Shown: in pieces, positions 42,603 to 51,408 of the stretch
Layout of the letters: each line of letters starts with the position of its first letter
Position numbering within the stretch: the stretch's first letter is position 1
From: Shewanella sp. 1CM18E
Lineage (GTDB): Bacteria; Pseudomonadota; Gammaproteobacteria; Enterobacterales; Shewanellaceae
DNA: 64,000 nucleotides
Assembly (NCBI RefSeq): GCF_023161665.1
Contig: NZ_JALNTW010000020.1
Location: 16,039 to 80,038, forward strand
Direction: 5' to 3'
Program-made: the position numbers and the translations under genes
Notes under the pieces: model-generated
Told to the model about the DNA's origin: nothing
Seen by the model: only the letters and a program-made list of their open reading frames with translations
The model's database searches: none

Positions 42603-45077
42603 ATGAGAAAACTTGAATTACTCGCACCCGGTGGTGACATAGAGTCGATTAAAGCGGCGATTGTTGCTGGTGCTGACGCGGTATATTGCGGCTTAAATAG
42701 TTTTAATGCCCGTACCCGCGCCGAAAATTTAAGTTTCGAAGACTTACATGGTTTACTTAGAATCGCCCACAAGCATGACTGTCAGTTATTTTTAACACTT
42801 AATATCATAGTGTTAGAAAGCGAACTGCCTGCACTGCTCAAATTGTTGAATCAGCTGGTAAACACCGCAATTGATGGCGTTATCGTTCAAGATCTCGGTT
42901 TGTTTTATCTATTAAAACAACATTATCCGACTCTTGATATTCACGCATCAACTCAGGTAACGACCCATAACACCGGTCAATTGACCTTTTTAGGTCACCT
43001 TGGAGCGTCGCGGGCAAACTTATCTCGCGAACTCAGTCTTACCGAAATCAGGTTGATGTCAGATAAAGCTCATAGCATCGATATGCTAACCGAAGTTTTT
43101 GTGCATGGCTCAAATTGTATTGGTTTCTCTGGCCTTTGCTACTTTAGTTCGGCCCATGGTGGTAACTCTGGTAATCGTGGCCGCTGCAGCCAGCCTTGTC
43201 GCGATCAATACCAAACCACAAATGCGGGTGCTGAGTATCCGCTTAACTTAAAAGACAACTCTGCATTTGCAGACTTAGATGCACTATATGCGGCGGGCGC
43301 AGATTCACTAAAAGTCGAAGGCAGAATTAAAAAGTCTCACTATGTGTTTCGCGTTATTGAAACTTGGCGTAAACAAATTAGTCGTTTAGAGCAAAATCTC
43401 GCGACTAGTTTAGATAAAACACCGCTATACACTGTATTTAATCGTGACTTTTCCAATGGCTACCTACATGGCGCAATTGGTAAGAACATGTATATCGATA
43501 ATCCACGTGACAATGCGGTGCAGCACTTTAGTCATATCGCGTCTTTAACGCCAATTACTTCGTTAACTAAGGATGACGCAGCTACTAACGTTAAAAAAGC
43601 GCTTTATGATGAAAAAACCGAAATTATAACTACCGTTGGCGACAAGATTAGTCAGCTAAGCCTTGATAAGCCGCTGATCACCCTATCGATTAGTGGCCTG
43701 AGTGGGCAAGTATTGTCGATTAAGGTACAAGTCAGCGAGCAACAATATAGCCAGTTTGAAGCGCCAGAGCACCGCGAGTTTACAGTAAGCTCGGTGTCAA
43801 ACTTGATGACTTCTGATAAATACGGCTTAACTCACGAAGAACTATCAAAACGCTTTCAAAGCTTTAATAACATTGAATATCAGCTAAGCACTATTTGTTT
43901 TGATGACTTAGGCGACAACCTGTTTGTACCTTTTAAAGAACTAACAGAGATGAAACGTCAGATCAGCATAGGCTTGAATAGAGGTCGTGAACCTGTTGAG
44001 CCAGTAACTTTACAACAAGTGCGTCAGCAGCTCGCTGCACTGGATAAGCAAAAAGTCTCAGCAGATATAGTTATCAATGCTGATAAGGCATCGAACAGTT
44101 ACCAAGCATCAGCTAAAACATCGCTATCGATTTTAATCGCTAACCGCCGTGATCTCGCCTTGTATCGTGAGCTTAAACAGCAAAATGTTTTATTGGCCAA
44201 CAATGCTAAGCAGATAAACGCCTATTATTTAGTGCCTGATGCTATTGCAACACAACTAGATAAACTAGTTTGGCTGTTTAAGCAGGAACCTGAGTTAACC
44301 CCGTGGTTTGGCGCGGTTATTATGGAAAGCGATTTAATTGCAGCTCAAAGCTTATTGCAGCAAGTTAAGCCTAAGCACATTGTGACCAACAATAGTGGTG
44401 TTGGCGTAATCGCCAACCAATTGAATATTAGCTGGATTGCTGGGCCTTATTTGAATACCAGTAACTCAATAAGTTTATATTGTTTGCAGCAACAGGGCTG
44501 TAGCGGCGCGTTTTTATCAAATGAGCTTAATAAAAAGCAACTTAAAGCAATAAAAGCCCCTCGTAATTTCAGTCTGCATTACAGTATTTATCACCCGATT
44601 ATGTTGATGAGCAGTCGTCAGTGCTTGTTTTTACAATCATCTGGCTGTGACAAAGCAGTAATGGATGATGAATGCTTAACGGTTTGTAAAAAATCGACCA
44701 GCCTGACCAATATTAAAGGCGTTGACTTTGTTATCGACAAAAAACGTAGCGAGCATAATGCTCTTTATGGCAATGAGCATTTTTATAATCCGCAAGTTTT
44801 AGATGACCTTAAAGGCAAATTTGATTCGGTTTTATTTGATCTGCGCGCGATTGACACAAACAGCCACTGGCAAAGCAGCGGGTTAGAGACTTTACTACAA
44901 ACCAATAAACAGCTCTGCTTTCAAGCTGTAGTTTCTTCGGCTACAGGCTCAATGGATAATAGTGTTGGTGTTGAATCTAGTCTTAACGTTGAAGCGGGCT
45001 TTGAGTCTGGTAGTGAAGTTGATTTGGCGAGTTTGGTCTGCAACACAACACGAGTTCAATATCTAAAAGGGCTTTAG
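42603..45077 (+). CDS. rlhA: U32-family protein, likely 23S rRNA C2501 hydroxylase RlhA
   Basis: 824 residues from ATG 42603 (TAGGAATACC before it). The U32 catalytic domain opens LELLAPGGDIESIKAAIVAG. Four cysteines in CIGFSGLCYFSS and GRCSQPC are the expected Fe-S ligands. A DUF3656-like middle section follows, and a C-terminal Cys cluster (SRQCLFLQSSGC, DDECLTVC). Members hydroxylate RNA (RlhA, TrhP) with prephenate-dependent cofactors. E. coli RlhA is shorter (about 650 aa as I recall), so the long C-terminal part is notable. Assignment to RlhA rather than TrhP rests on the LNIIVLESELPALLKLLNQL type N-terminus. Confidence 0.8.
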   Translation: MRKLELLAPGGDIESIKAAIVAGADAVYCGLNSFNARTRAENLSFEDLHGLLRIAHKHDCQLFLTLNIIVLESELPALLKLLNQLVNTAIDGVIVQDLGLFYLLKQHYPTLDIHASTQVTTHNTGQLTFLGHLGASRANLSRELSLTEIRLMSDKAHSIDMLTEVFVHGSNCIGFSGLCYFSSAHGGNSGNRGRCSQPCRDQYQTTNAGAEYPLNLKDNSAFADLDALYAAGADSLKVEGRIKKSHYVFRVIETWRKQISRLEQNLATSLDKTPLYTVFNRDFSNGYLHGAIGKNMYIDNPRDNAVQHFSHIASLTPITSLTKDDAATNVKKALYDEKTEIITTVGDKISQLSLDKPLITLSISGLSGQVLSIKVQVSEQQYSQFEAPEHREFTVSSVSNLMTSDKYGLTHEELSKRFQSFNNIEYQLSTICFDDLGDNLFVPFKELTEMKRQISIGLNRGREPVEPVTLQQVRQQLAALDKQKVSADIVINADKASNSYQASAKTSLSILIANRRDLALYRELKQQNVLLANNAKQINAYYLVPDAIATQLDKLVWLFKQEPELTPWFGAVIMESDLIAAQSLLQQVKPKHIVTNNSGVGVIANQLNISWIAGPYLNTSNSISLYCLQQQGCSGAFLSNELNKKQLKAIKAPRNFSLHYSIYHPIMLMSSRQCLFLQSSGCDKAVMDDECLTVCKKSTSLTNIKGVDFVIDKKRSEHNALYGNEHFYNPQVLDDLKGKFDSVLFDLRAIDTNSHWQSSGLETLLQTNKQLCFQAVVSSATGSMDNSVGVESSLNVEAGFESGSEVDLASLVCNTTRVQYLKGL

Positions 45078-45173
45078 TTTGCTAGCTTACTAGGCTGTGC
45101 AAACAACTTATTAGAAGTAAAAGTCTAGCGACTTTGGCTATTTAGCACTTTGACTATTTAACCTTAGCCATGG

Positions 45174-45222
45174 ATCCCTCAGTTTGTTCTTTTACAGGAG
45201 AACGCTGAGGGATTTTTGTTTT
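45174..45222 (+). terminator. Rho-independent terminator after rlhA
   Basis: ATCCCTCAG (45174-45182) pairs with CTGAGGGAT (45205-45213). GTTCT and AGAAC extend the inner stem. TTTTTGTTTT follows. Confidence 0.9.
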
Positions 45223-45349
45223 GCGATTAATAATTAACCACTTAAGTGGTTTGTTCGCTTAAAAAGTCTACTTTTGGTAAAAAAATAGCGAAATCTTGGT
45301 GTTAACTGTTATAGAGTGAATTTATTGACAGTCATCAGGAGGATGTATT

Positions 45350-47737
45350 ATGCCAATAAAACCTCTCAACAGCACCAAGCTGTACCGCGCATCTGCGCTT
45401 AAAAAATTATCTTCAGACTGTAAGTCAACCAAACACCTCGAGCCACTGGATGAAATCGTAGGCCAAGCCCGGGCGCAGCAAGCTGTAGAGTTTGCCCTAT
45501 CAATGAAAGAGAAGGGCTACAACATCTATGCACTTGGCCGTAATGGTCTTGGTAAGCGCACTATGGTGCTGCGCCATTTAAATAGACAGGCGCCTAACTC
45601 AAACGGCCGCACCCTTTATGACTGGTGTTACGTGGTTAACTTTGATGACACCCGTAGCCCTAAAGTGCTTAAGCTGCCTGCTGGCATGGGACTCACCTTT
45701 AAAAAAGATATCGAAAAATTAATGGGCAAGCTGCTTAAGTCGCTGCCATTAGCTTTCGATAACGAAATGTATTACACCCGCGCCGATAAACTCAAAAATC
45801 AGCTAGCTGCTAAGCAAGAAGAAGCGCTTTTGTTACTAACAGAAGAAGCAAAGCGTCATAGTGTTGGTTTGTCTATTTCACCTCAAGGTAATTATGAGCT
45901 TGTTGCGTTAAATGGTGAAGAGGCTCATAGCGAAGAAAGCTATTTAGCATTGTCTACAAAAGAGCAAGACGATATGCAAGAATCGATTTCTAAGTTTGAA
46001 GCCCAGCTGCGCGGCATCGTTCGCCAAATCACCGTATGGGAAGAAGACTACGCTGAAAAGCAGCAAAAGCATGATGAGCAAGTAGCCGATGGTGTGCTCG
46101 CCCATGTACTCGATGCGTTAAAAGAACAATATAAAGAACATCCCAATGTTAAGGCTTATATCAAAGCCATGCATAAGGACATTCTTGATAATCTGGATAT
46201 CTTCCTAGAAGAAAGTGAAGAGCAAGCTGCCCTTGCCTACGCCTCTATGAGCAAGAAGATGCCAAGGCGTTATCAAATTAATGTGCTGGTGTCACAAGCA
46301 TCACAAATGCAGCCCATTATTGTAGAAGAAACACCTAACTATCACACCATTTTTGGTTACGTAGAAAATGCCACCTATAAAGGCACAGTATTTACTGATT
46401 TTTCATTAATTCGTCCAGGTAGTCTGCATAAAGCAAACGGCGGAGTATTAATGATTGATGCGGTAAAAGTGCTAGAGCATCCGTACGTATGGGATGGATT
46501 AAAGCGTGCTTTACGTTCTCGCAAGTTAAGTGTGACTTCACTTGAACGTGAAGTCACATTGTCGGGCACAATTTCACTGGACCCTGAGCCGATTCCGCTT
46601 GATGTGAAGATCATTTTGTTTGGTGATTTCGCAACTTATAAACTCCTACAACAGTATGACGCTGAGTTTACTGAGCTGTTTCGAGTGACTGCGGATTTTG
46701 AAGACAGAATGCCTAGAACGGATAAATCTGAAGTGCAATATGCCCAGTTTATCTCAAGTATTGTGCATAGCAACAAGATGCTGCATTGCGATAAAAAGGC
46801 GATAGCTCGGGTGATTGAATTTAGTTCGCGCCAGGCTGATGATCAAAACATGCTTTCATTGCATTCGGTTGATATTGCCAACTTGCTGCGAGAAGCCAAT
46901 TACTGTGCTCGTTCAGTTAATGCCAACATGATCCGAGTCAGTCACGTAGAGCAAGCGCTAGCTAATAAAGAGAAACGTATTTGCCGTGCTAAAGATGACT
47001 TTATGCAAAGCTTCGTTAATGGCACAACGCTGATCAGTACCGCAGGCTTAACCGTTGGCCAAGTTAACGCGTTATCGGTGATGTCGACCACGGATTATCA
47101 GTTCGGTGCGCCAAGCAGGATCACCGCGACTACCGCGTTTGGTGAAGGTCGAGTGTTTGATATTGAGCGTAATGTAGAGCTGAGCGGCAGCATTCACTCT
47201 AAGGGCGTGATGATTTTAACTGCGTATATCGCTTCGATTTTGGGTAAAACCGACAAGATCCCATTATCGACTCACCTCACCTTTGAGCAATCGTATGGCG
47301 GTGTTGATGGTGACAGCGCCACTATGGCTGAGCTTTGTGCCATGTTGTCATCTTTTGCGGGTGTTGGATTAAGACAGGATATTGCGATTACTGGCTCAAT
47401 GAACCAGTTTGGTGAGGCGCAGCCGATTGGCGGGGTTAATGAGAAAATCGAAGGTTTCTTTGATGTTTGTAAGATCCGTGGGCGCAAAGACAGCCAAGGC
47501 GTGATTATTCCGCAATCGAATGTGCATAATCTGATGTTACGTAAAGACATTGTCGATGCTGTAGACAAAGGTAAATTCCACATTTGGGCGATTAGCCATG
47601 TGGATCAAGCCATCGAGCTATTGACCGATCTCAAGGTTGGCAGTTTAAATGCTAAAGAGCAGTACCCTAAGAACAGCATTTTAGGCTTAGCTCAGGCAAG
47701 GTTAAACAGTTTACGAAAAACTGACACTAAAGATTAA
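45350..47737 (+). CDS. Lon-family (S16) ATP-dependent protease
   Basis: 795 residues. Near residue 63-71 the P-loop-like ALGRNGLGKRT follows LDEIVGQARAQQAV. A helical insert (about 150-260) comes next, then Walker B-like KANGGVLMIDAVKVL. The C-terminal Lon protease domain has the catalytic Ser in GGVDGDSATMAELCAML and Lys in GGVNEKIEGFFDVCK. This is the short-N-domain Lon relative found in many gammaproteobacteria (YcbZ/LonB-like), distinct from housekeeping Lon. AGGAGGATGTATT is a very strong ribosome site. Substrates are unknown. Confidence 0.88.
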   Translation: MPIKPLNSTKLYRASALKKLSSDCKSTKHLEPLDEIVGQARAQQAVEFALSMKEKGYNIYALGRNGLGKRTMVLRHLNRQAPNSNGRTLYDWCYVVNFDDTRSPKVLKLPAGMGLTFKKDIEKLMGKLLKSLPLAFDNEMYYTRADKLKNQLAAKQEEALLLLTEEAKRHSVGLSISPQGNYELVALNGEEAHSEESYLALSTKEQDDMQESISKFEAQLRGIVRQITVWEEDYAEKQQKHDEQVADGVLAHVLDALKEQYKEHPNVKAYIKAMHKDILDNLDIFLEESEEQAALAYASMSKKMPRRYQINVLVSQASQMQPIIVEETPNYHTIFGYVENATYKGTVFTDFSLIRPGSLHKANGGVLMIDAVKVLEHPYVWDGLKRALRSRKLSVTSLEREVTLSGTISLDPEPIPLDVKIILFGDFATYKLLQQYDAEFTELFRVTADFEDRMPRTDKSEVQYAQFISSIVHSNKMLHCDKKAIARVIEFSSRQADDQNMLSLHSVDIANLLREANYCARSVNANMIRVSHVEQALANKEKRICRAKDDFMQSFVNGTTLISTAGLTVGQVNALSVMSTTDYQFGAPSRITATTAFGEGRVFDIERNVELSGSIHSKGVMILTAYIASILGKTDKIPLSTHLTFEQSYGGVDGDSATMAELCAMLSSFAGVGLRQDIAITGSMNQFGEAQPIGGVNEKIEGFFDVCKIRGRKDSQGVIIPQSNVHNLMLRKDIVDAVDKGKFHIWAISHVDQAIELLTDLKVGSLNAKEQYPKNSILGLAQARLNSLRKTDTKD

Positions 47738-47819
47738 AATTGAGCTCCTCGCTTATAGCGTTGTTTTAGTAAGCTTTTGTAATTACCGTATTTAAATACG
47801 AAACGTTTTAACAAGTAAC

Positions 47820-47851
47820 AAAAAGGCCGAACATTATGTTCGGCCTTTTTC
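47820..47851. terminator. Bidirectional terminator between Lon-like gene and ppaC
   Basis: AAAAGGCCGAACA (47821-47833), loop TTA, TGTTCGGCCTTTT (47837-47849): a 13-bp stem between convergent genes. Confidence 0.9.
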
Positions 47852-47872
47852 AACTGCTAGATTTGCTTAGAG

Positions 47873-48793
47873 TTAAGCGAAAACGTCTTGTAGTGGCGGT
47901 ACAACTTGCTTTTTACGGCTTAGTACACCATCTAACCATACTTTGTTGTTTTCAGACTTGCAGTTGTAAGCAGATTCAATTTTAGCTAGGTCGTCACTAA
48001 CGATTAGCATTTCAGAACCTTCTTTCATGATGTCAGTCAGCAACAATAGTACGCTGTGACGGTTACCTTCAGCTTTAAGTGCAGCGATATCCGCTTCAAG
48101 TTCAGCTTTAATATCGTCAAATACTGAAAGGTCGATAACTTCTAACTGACCGATACCGACTAAGTTACCGTTCATGTTGAAGTCTTTAAAGTCACGCATA
48201 ACAAGATCGCGTGCAGGTGTACCTTCTACAGCAGATTTCACTTTAAACATATCCATGCCTAAAGCTTTGAAGTCTTCAATGCCAGCAATTTCAGCTAATG
48301 CTTCAACACACTTGATGTCTGCTGTTGTGCATGTTGGCGACTTGAAAATAACAGTGTCACTTAAGATAGCGCATAACATGATGCCAGCGATATTTTTTGG
48401 AATTTCAACGTTGTAGAAGTCGTACATCATTTTGATAACTGTGTTACTACAACCTACTGGACGGATCCAGCACTCTAGCGGCGTAGAGGTTGTTAGGTCG
48501 CCTAATTTGTGGTGATCAACGATACCTACGATTGTTGCTTCTGCAATATCGTCTGGTGCTTGAGTCAGCTCTGAATGGTCAACGATATACACTTCTTCGC
48601 CAGCGTAGCTAAGCTTAAGCTCAGGTGCGTCAAAACCAAACTTTTCAAGAATAAAAGCTGTTTCTGGTGAAATGTCACCTAAACGCGTCGCAACTGACTC
48701 TTCGCCGATTTGGTTTTTTAGGTGTGCAAGTGCAATAGCACCACAAATTGAATCTGAATCTGGGATTTTGTGGCCCACAACATAAACTGGCAT
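47873..48793 (-). CDS. ppaC: Manganese-dependent inorganic pyrophosphatase (family II)
   Basis: 306 residues, DHH-family. It hydrolyses PPi to two phosphates with Mn2+. The metal-binding motifs are GHKIPDSDSICGA (H-x(4)-D-x-D), VDHSELTQA and IVDHHKLGDL (DHH). The C-terminal DHHA2 domain has SVLLLLTDIM and ends LSRKKQVVPPL. GGAG precedes the ATG. It is convergent with the Lon-like gene. Confidence 0.95.
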   Translation of the reverse strand: MPVYVVGHKIPDSDSICGAIALAHLKNQIGEESVATRLGDISPETAFILEKFGFDAPELKLSYAGEEVYIVDHSELTQAPDDIAEATIVGIVDHHKLGDLTTSTPLECWIRPVGCSNTVIKMMYDFYNVEIPKNIAGIMLCAILSDTVIFKSPTCTTADIKCVEALAEIAGIEDFKALGMDMFKVKSAVEGTPARDLVMRDFKDFNMNGNLVGIGQLEVIDLSVFDDIKAELEADIAALKAEGNRHSVLLLLTDIMKEGSEMLIVSDDLAKIESAYNCKSENNKVWLDGVLSRKKQVVPPLQDVFA

Positions 48794-49163
48794 AGTAAAG
48801 CTCTCCTTTAATTTGCGCCGATTTTAACAAAGTTTTCGCTGATGCGGAAATACCAAAACGTCTAAGATAGCGCACTAAAGCGAGAAATTTAGCGTATTTA
48901 GGCAAACTGGCAGCGTTTTACCTAACTTAAACTAACCAAAGTGTATATCAGGACTCAATTTTAGACATAAACTGAGCGCAGAGCCTGTGGATGATTAACG
49001 GCAATATGTCCACCAGCTGATAGTGCTGGCATTAGGATAAATCACAAAATGGCTAAAATAGCGCTGAAAAACCGGGTTAAATAGCGACTTCAGTACCACT
49101 TTATGGGTTTTTATAGTATAAGCTTGCCTAAATTTATCTTTATAAACACTGAGCACCATAGCG
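48794..49163. other. Intergenic region between ppaC and the SEC-C gene
   Basis: 370 bp between divergent genes. It should hold both promoters. No hairpin with terminator character and no operator that I can name was found. Confidence 0.4.
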
Positions 49164-49499
49164 ATGTCTGACAAATTCTTTTTTAAAGGCCGTAAAACGC
49201 CAAAGCCTAAGCACGAAAGCTATGGTTACAATACTAAACGTGAAGTAAAAGTGGGTACCGCAGAAAACCCGCTGCAGTTGCTTGTTCAAACTGCAGAAAG
49301 AGAAGCTGAAGTTAATCAATTATTAGTCGATAATCAGCTGGTGGGCATGATCACAGTAAATGCCGAGCAAGCTGAAGATATCGTACTTTTAGAAGGTTTA
49401 CTTAATAAGCCGCAAACAACGCGTTTTGAAAAAACACCTAACCGTAACGATCCTTGCGTTTGTGGTAGCGGTAAAAAATATAAAAAGTGCTGCGGTTAA
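49164..49499 (+). CDS. SEC-C/SWIM metal-binding small protein (PBPRA1643-type)
   Basis: 111 residues. It opens MSDKFFFKGRKTPKPKHESY and ends with a SEC-C zinc motif, NDPCVCGSGKKYKKCCG (C-x-C-x(8)-C-C). The middle (VDNQLVGMITVNAEQAEDI) is a small helical domain. It matches the short PBPRA1643-like family known from marine gammaproteobacteria. It is cytoplasmic with no signal; the role is unknown. A terminator follows. Confidence 0.85.
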   Translation: MSDKFFFKGRKTPKPKHESYGYNTKREVKVGTAENPLQLLVQTAEREAEVNQLLVDNQLVGMITVNAEQAEDIVLLEGLLNKPQTTRFEKTPNRNDPCVCGSGKKYKKCCG

Positions 49500-49527
49500 T
49501 TTAACCTTTCTGCTAATTGCACTGACT

Positions 49528-49551
49528 AAAAGCCCCTTATGGGGCTTTTTT
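49528..49551 (+). terminator. Rho-independent terminator
   Basis: AAAAGCCCC (49528-49536), loop TTAT, GGGGCTTTTTT (49541 on). Confidence 0.88.
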
Positions 49552-50205
49552 GTTTTAAGTCATATGCTTTATAAGTTTTGTTCATCAAACATTAAGGAGA
49601 TAATAAACACGTAAAACGGTATACCTTTAAACCGATAGATAATGTTTATCGCCCTTATCATCCTCACCATGCTCATATCTCTCACCTCACTTTTGTTCTC
49701 TCCCGACATTGCTAAACAGCTTTGACAAGGTGTTTTTACTCATATCTTCTCGTCTAAAACTTTTAATCAACAACTGAGCATGCACCAATTACTTAATGGG
49801 CAAAACCGGGGGACATTGGGCGGATCGTAGTGGTTTTTAGATAGTCCGCGAGATCCTTTTGCTTAAGTTGCCTAGTTATTTCTTTACATAAATGTAAAGT
49901 TTATTTTGAGTAAAACTAAAATCGTTAAGCAAAATAGAAATCTGTTCTATCCATATATAGTCATTAATTTACAGTAATATAGGTGGTAATCCACTTTGCT
50001 TTTCTACTTCGGTTCAAATTACCGGAAGCACTTTTCACATAGTAAAAGTCTAATTTCGTCACACACGTTTACATAATCAGCCTGTCACAATTCATCAATT
50101 CAATTAACATACAATCAAAATTAGAATTAGATTTGCTCAGATATTCTTTAGCAAGCAATAAAAGATTGTGTATCGAGTGGAGTGCTTCAACAAGAGGACG
50201 TGTTT
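49552..50205. other. Intergenic region before the RND operon
   Basis: About 650 bp. It holds a 27-codon hydrophobic frame at 49642-49725 that lacks a ribosome site (not called), and AT-rich sequence likely to contain the efflux operon promoter. I see no regulator-binding palindrome that I can name. Confidence 0.4.
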
Positions 50206-51405
50206 GTGGCTACAAAAAAACAGATCATTTTACCTATCGTTGTTATCGCTGTCGGCGTAACGGGGTTTATTGGCATGTCAGCATTAAAGAAACCACCTGA
50301 GGAAAAAGAGGAATTAGATACAACTCCTTTGGTTTCAGTTCAAGCTGTAGAAATTAAACCAATGAGCTTTGCAGTAAGCTCATACGGTGTAGTTAGTGCC
50401 AAATATGAGACAGAACTAGTCTCACAGGTAAATGGTGAAATTGTTTATTTATCAGCCGCCTTTGTTAAAGGTGGATTTGTCAAAAAAGGTGATGTGCTAG
50501 CTAAAATCGATCCAAGTGATTATGAGGCCGCTTTAATAGATGCCAAAGCTAACATGGCGTCCGCACGTGCGACACTTGTGCAGGAAAAAGCCTTTGGTAA
50601 GGTTGCTGAAGAAGAATGGAAACGCATTGAAAATGGTGTGCCAACAGAACTTAGTTTACGTAAACCACAGCTTGCTCAAGAAGTTGCCAAACTAAACTCT
50701 TCTGAAGCAGGCCTTAAGCGCGCTAATCGCAATTTAGAGCGAACCATAATTAAAGCGCCATATGATGCGTTAATTGAAGCGCGTAACATTGGTCTAGGTT
50801 CTTACGTCAGTATGGGGACCCCACTTGGCAAAGTATTAAGTACAGACCAGGCTGAGATCCGTTTGCCAATCGCCGATAAAGAGCTGCAATTTTTAGATAA
50901 TAAAGGCAAAGGCGCAGAGGTAAAGCTCACTGGCGAGTTTGCAGGTCAATCTCAAGAGTGGCCCGCGACAATTGTAAGAAGTGAAGGTGTCATTGATAAC
51001 CGCAGCCGTATGACTTATCTAGTGGCTGAGGTGATTGACCCTTATGGACTCAACTCGAAAACTAATGATTTTAACGAACTACGCTACGGTACCTATGTTA
51101 CCGCGAGTATTGACGGTAGCCATGCCGGCCAAGTCGCCGAAATCCCAAGGCACTTGGTGATTAACAATCAAGTGGCGACATTAGATGATGAGGGCAAGCT
51201 GAGATATAAGGACATTACTATTGTACGCCAAATCGGTTCTAAAGTGATTGTATCAGCGGGACTTGATGCAGGTGTTAATGTCATTACCTCTGCGCTTGAT
51301 TATCCAATTGAAGGTATGCAGCTCGCCTTGCCACAAGACCCAACACTCGGTGATGAGTCTGATGATCCTCAAGCTACTCAGTTAGCGATGGAAGAGAAGG
51401 ATTAA
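50206..51405 (+). CDS. RND efflux periplasmic adaptor (membrane fusion protein)
   Basis: About 399 residues, starting at GTG 50206 after AAGAGGAC. One N-terminal anchor (IILPIVVIAVGVTGFIGM) leads to an HlyD/AcrA-like adaptor: the first lipoyl half SQVNGEIVYLSAAFVKGGFVK..LAKIDPSDYEAAL, a helical hairpin, then IIKAPYDALIEARNIGLGSYV and beta-barrel segments. It bridges the inner-membrane pump to a TolC-like channel. The pump gene follows 3 bp downstream; no outer-membrane channel gene is present, so a shared TolC is likely. Confidence 0.9.
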   Translation: MATKKQIILPIVVIAVGVTGFIGMSALKKPPEEKEELDTTPLVSVQAVEIKPMSFAVSSYGVVSAKYETELVSQVNGEIVYLSAAFVKGGFVKKGDVLAKIDPSDYEAALIDAKANMASARATLVQEKAFGKVAEEEWKRIENGVPTELSLRKPQLAQEVAKLNSSEAGLKRANRNLERTIIKAPYDALIEARNIGLGSYVSMGTPLGKVLSTDQAEIRLPIADKELQFLDNKGKGAEVKLTGEFAGQSQEWPATIVRSEGVIDNRSRMTYLVAEVIDPYGLNSKTNDFNELRYGTYVTASIDGSHAGQVAEIPRHLVINNQVATLDDEGKLRYKDITIVRQIGSKVIVSAGLDAGVNVITSALDYPIEGMQLALPQDPTLGDESDDPQATQLAMEEKD

Positions 51406-51408
51406 TTC

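Noticed and set aside
49642..49725. 27-codon hydrophobic frame (MFIALIILTMLISL...)
   Set aside because: No ribosome binding site before the ATG and no associated hairpin; chance in AT-rich DNA is likely.
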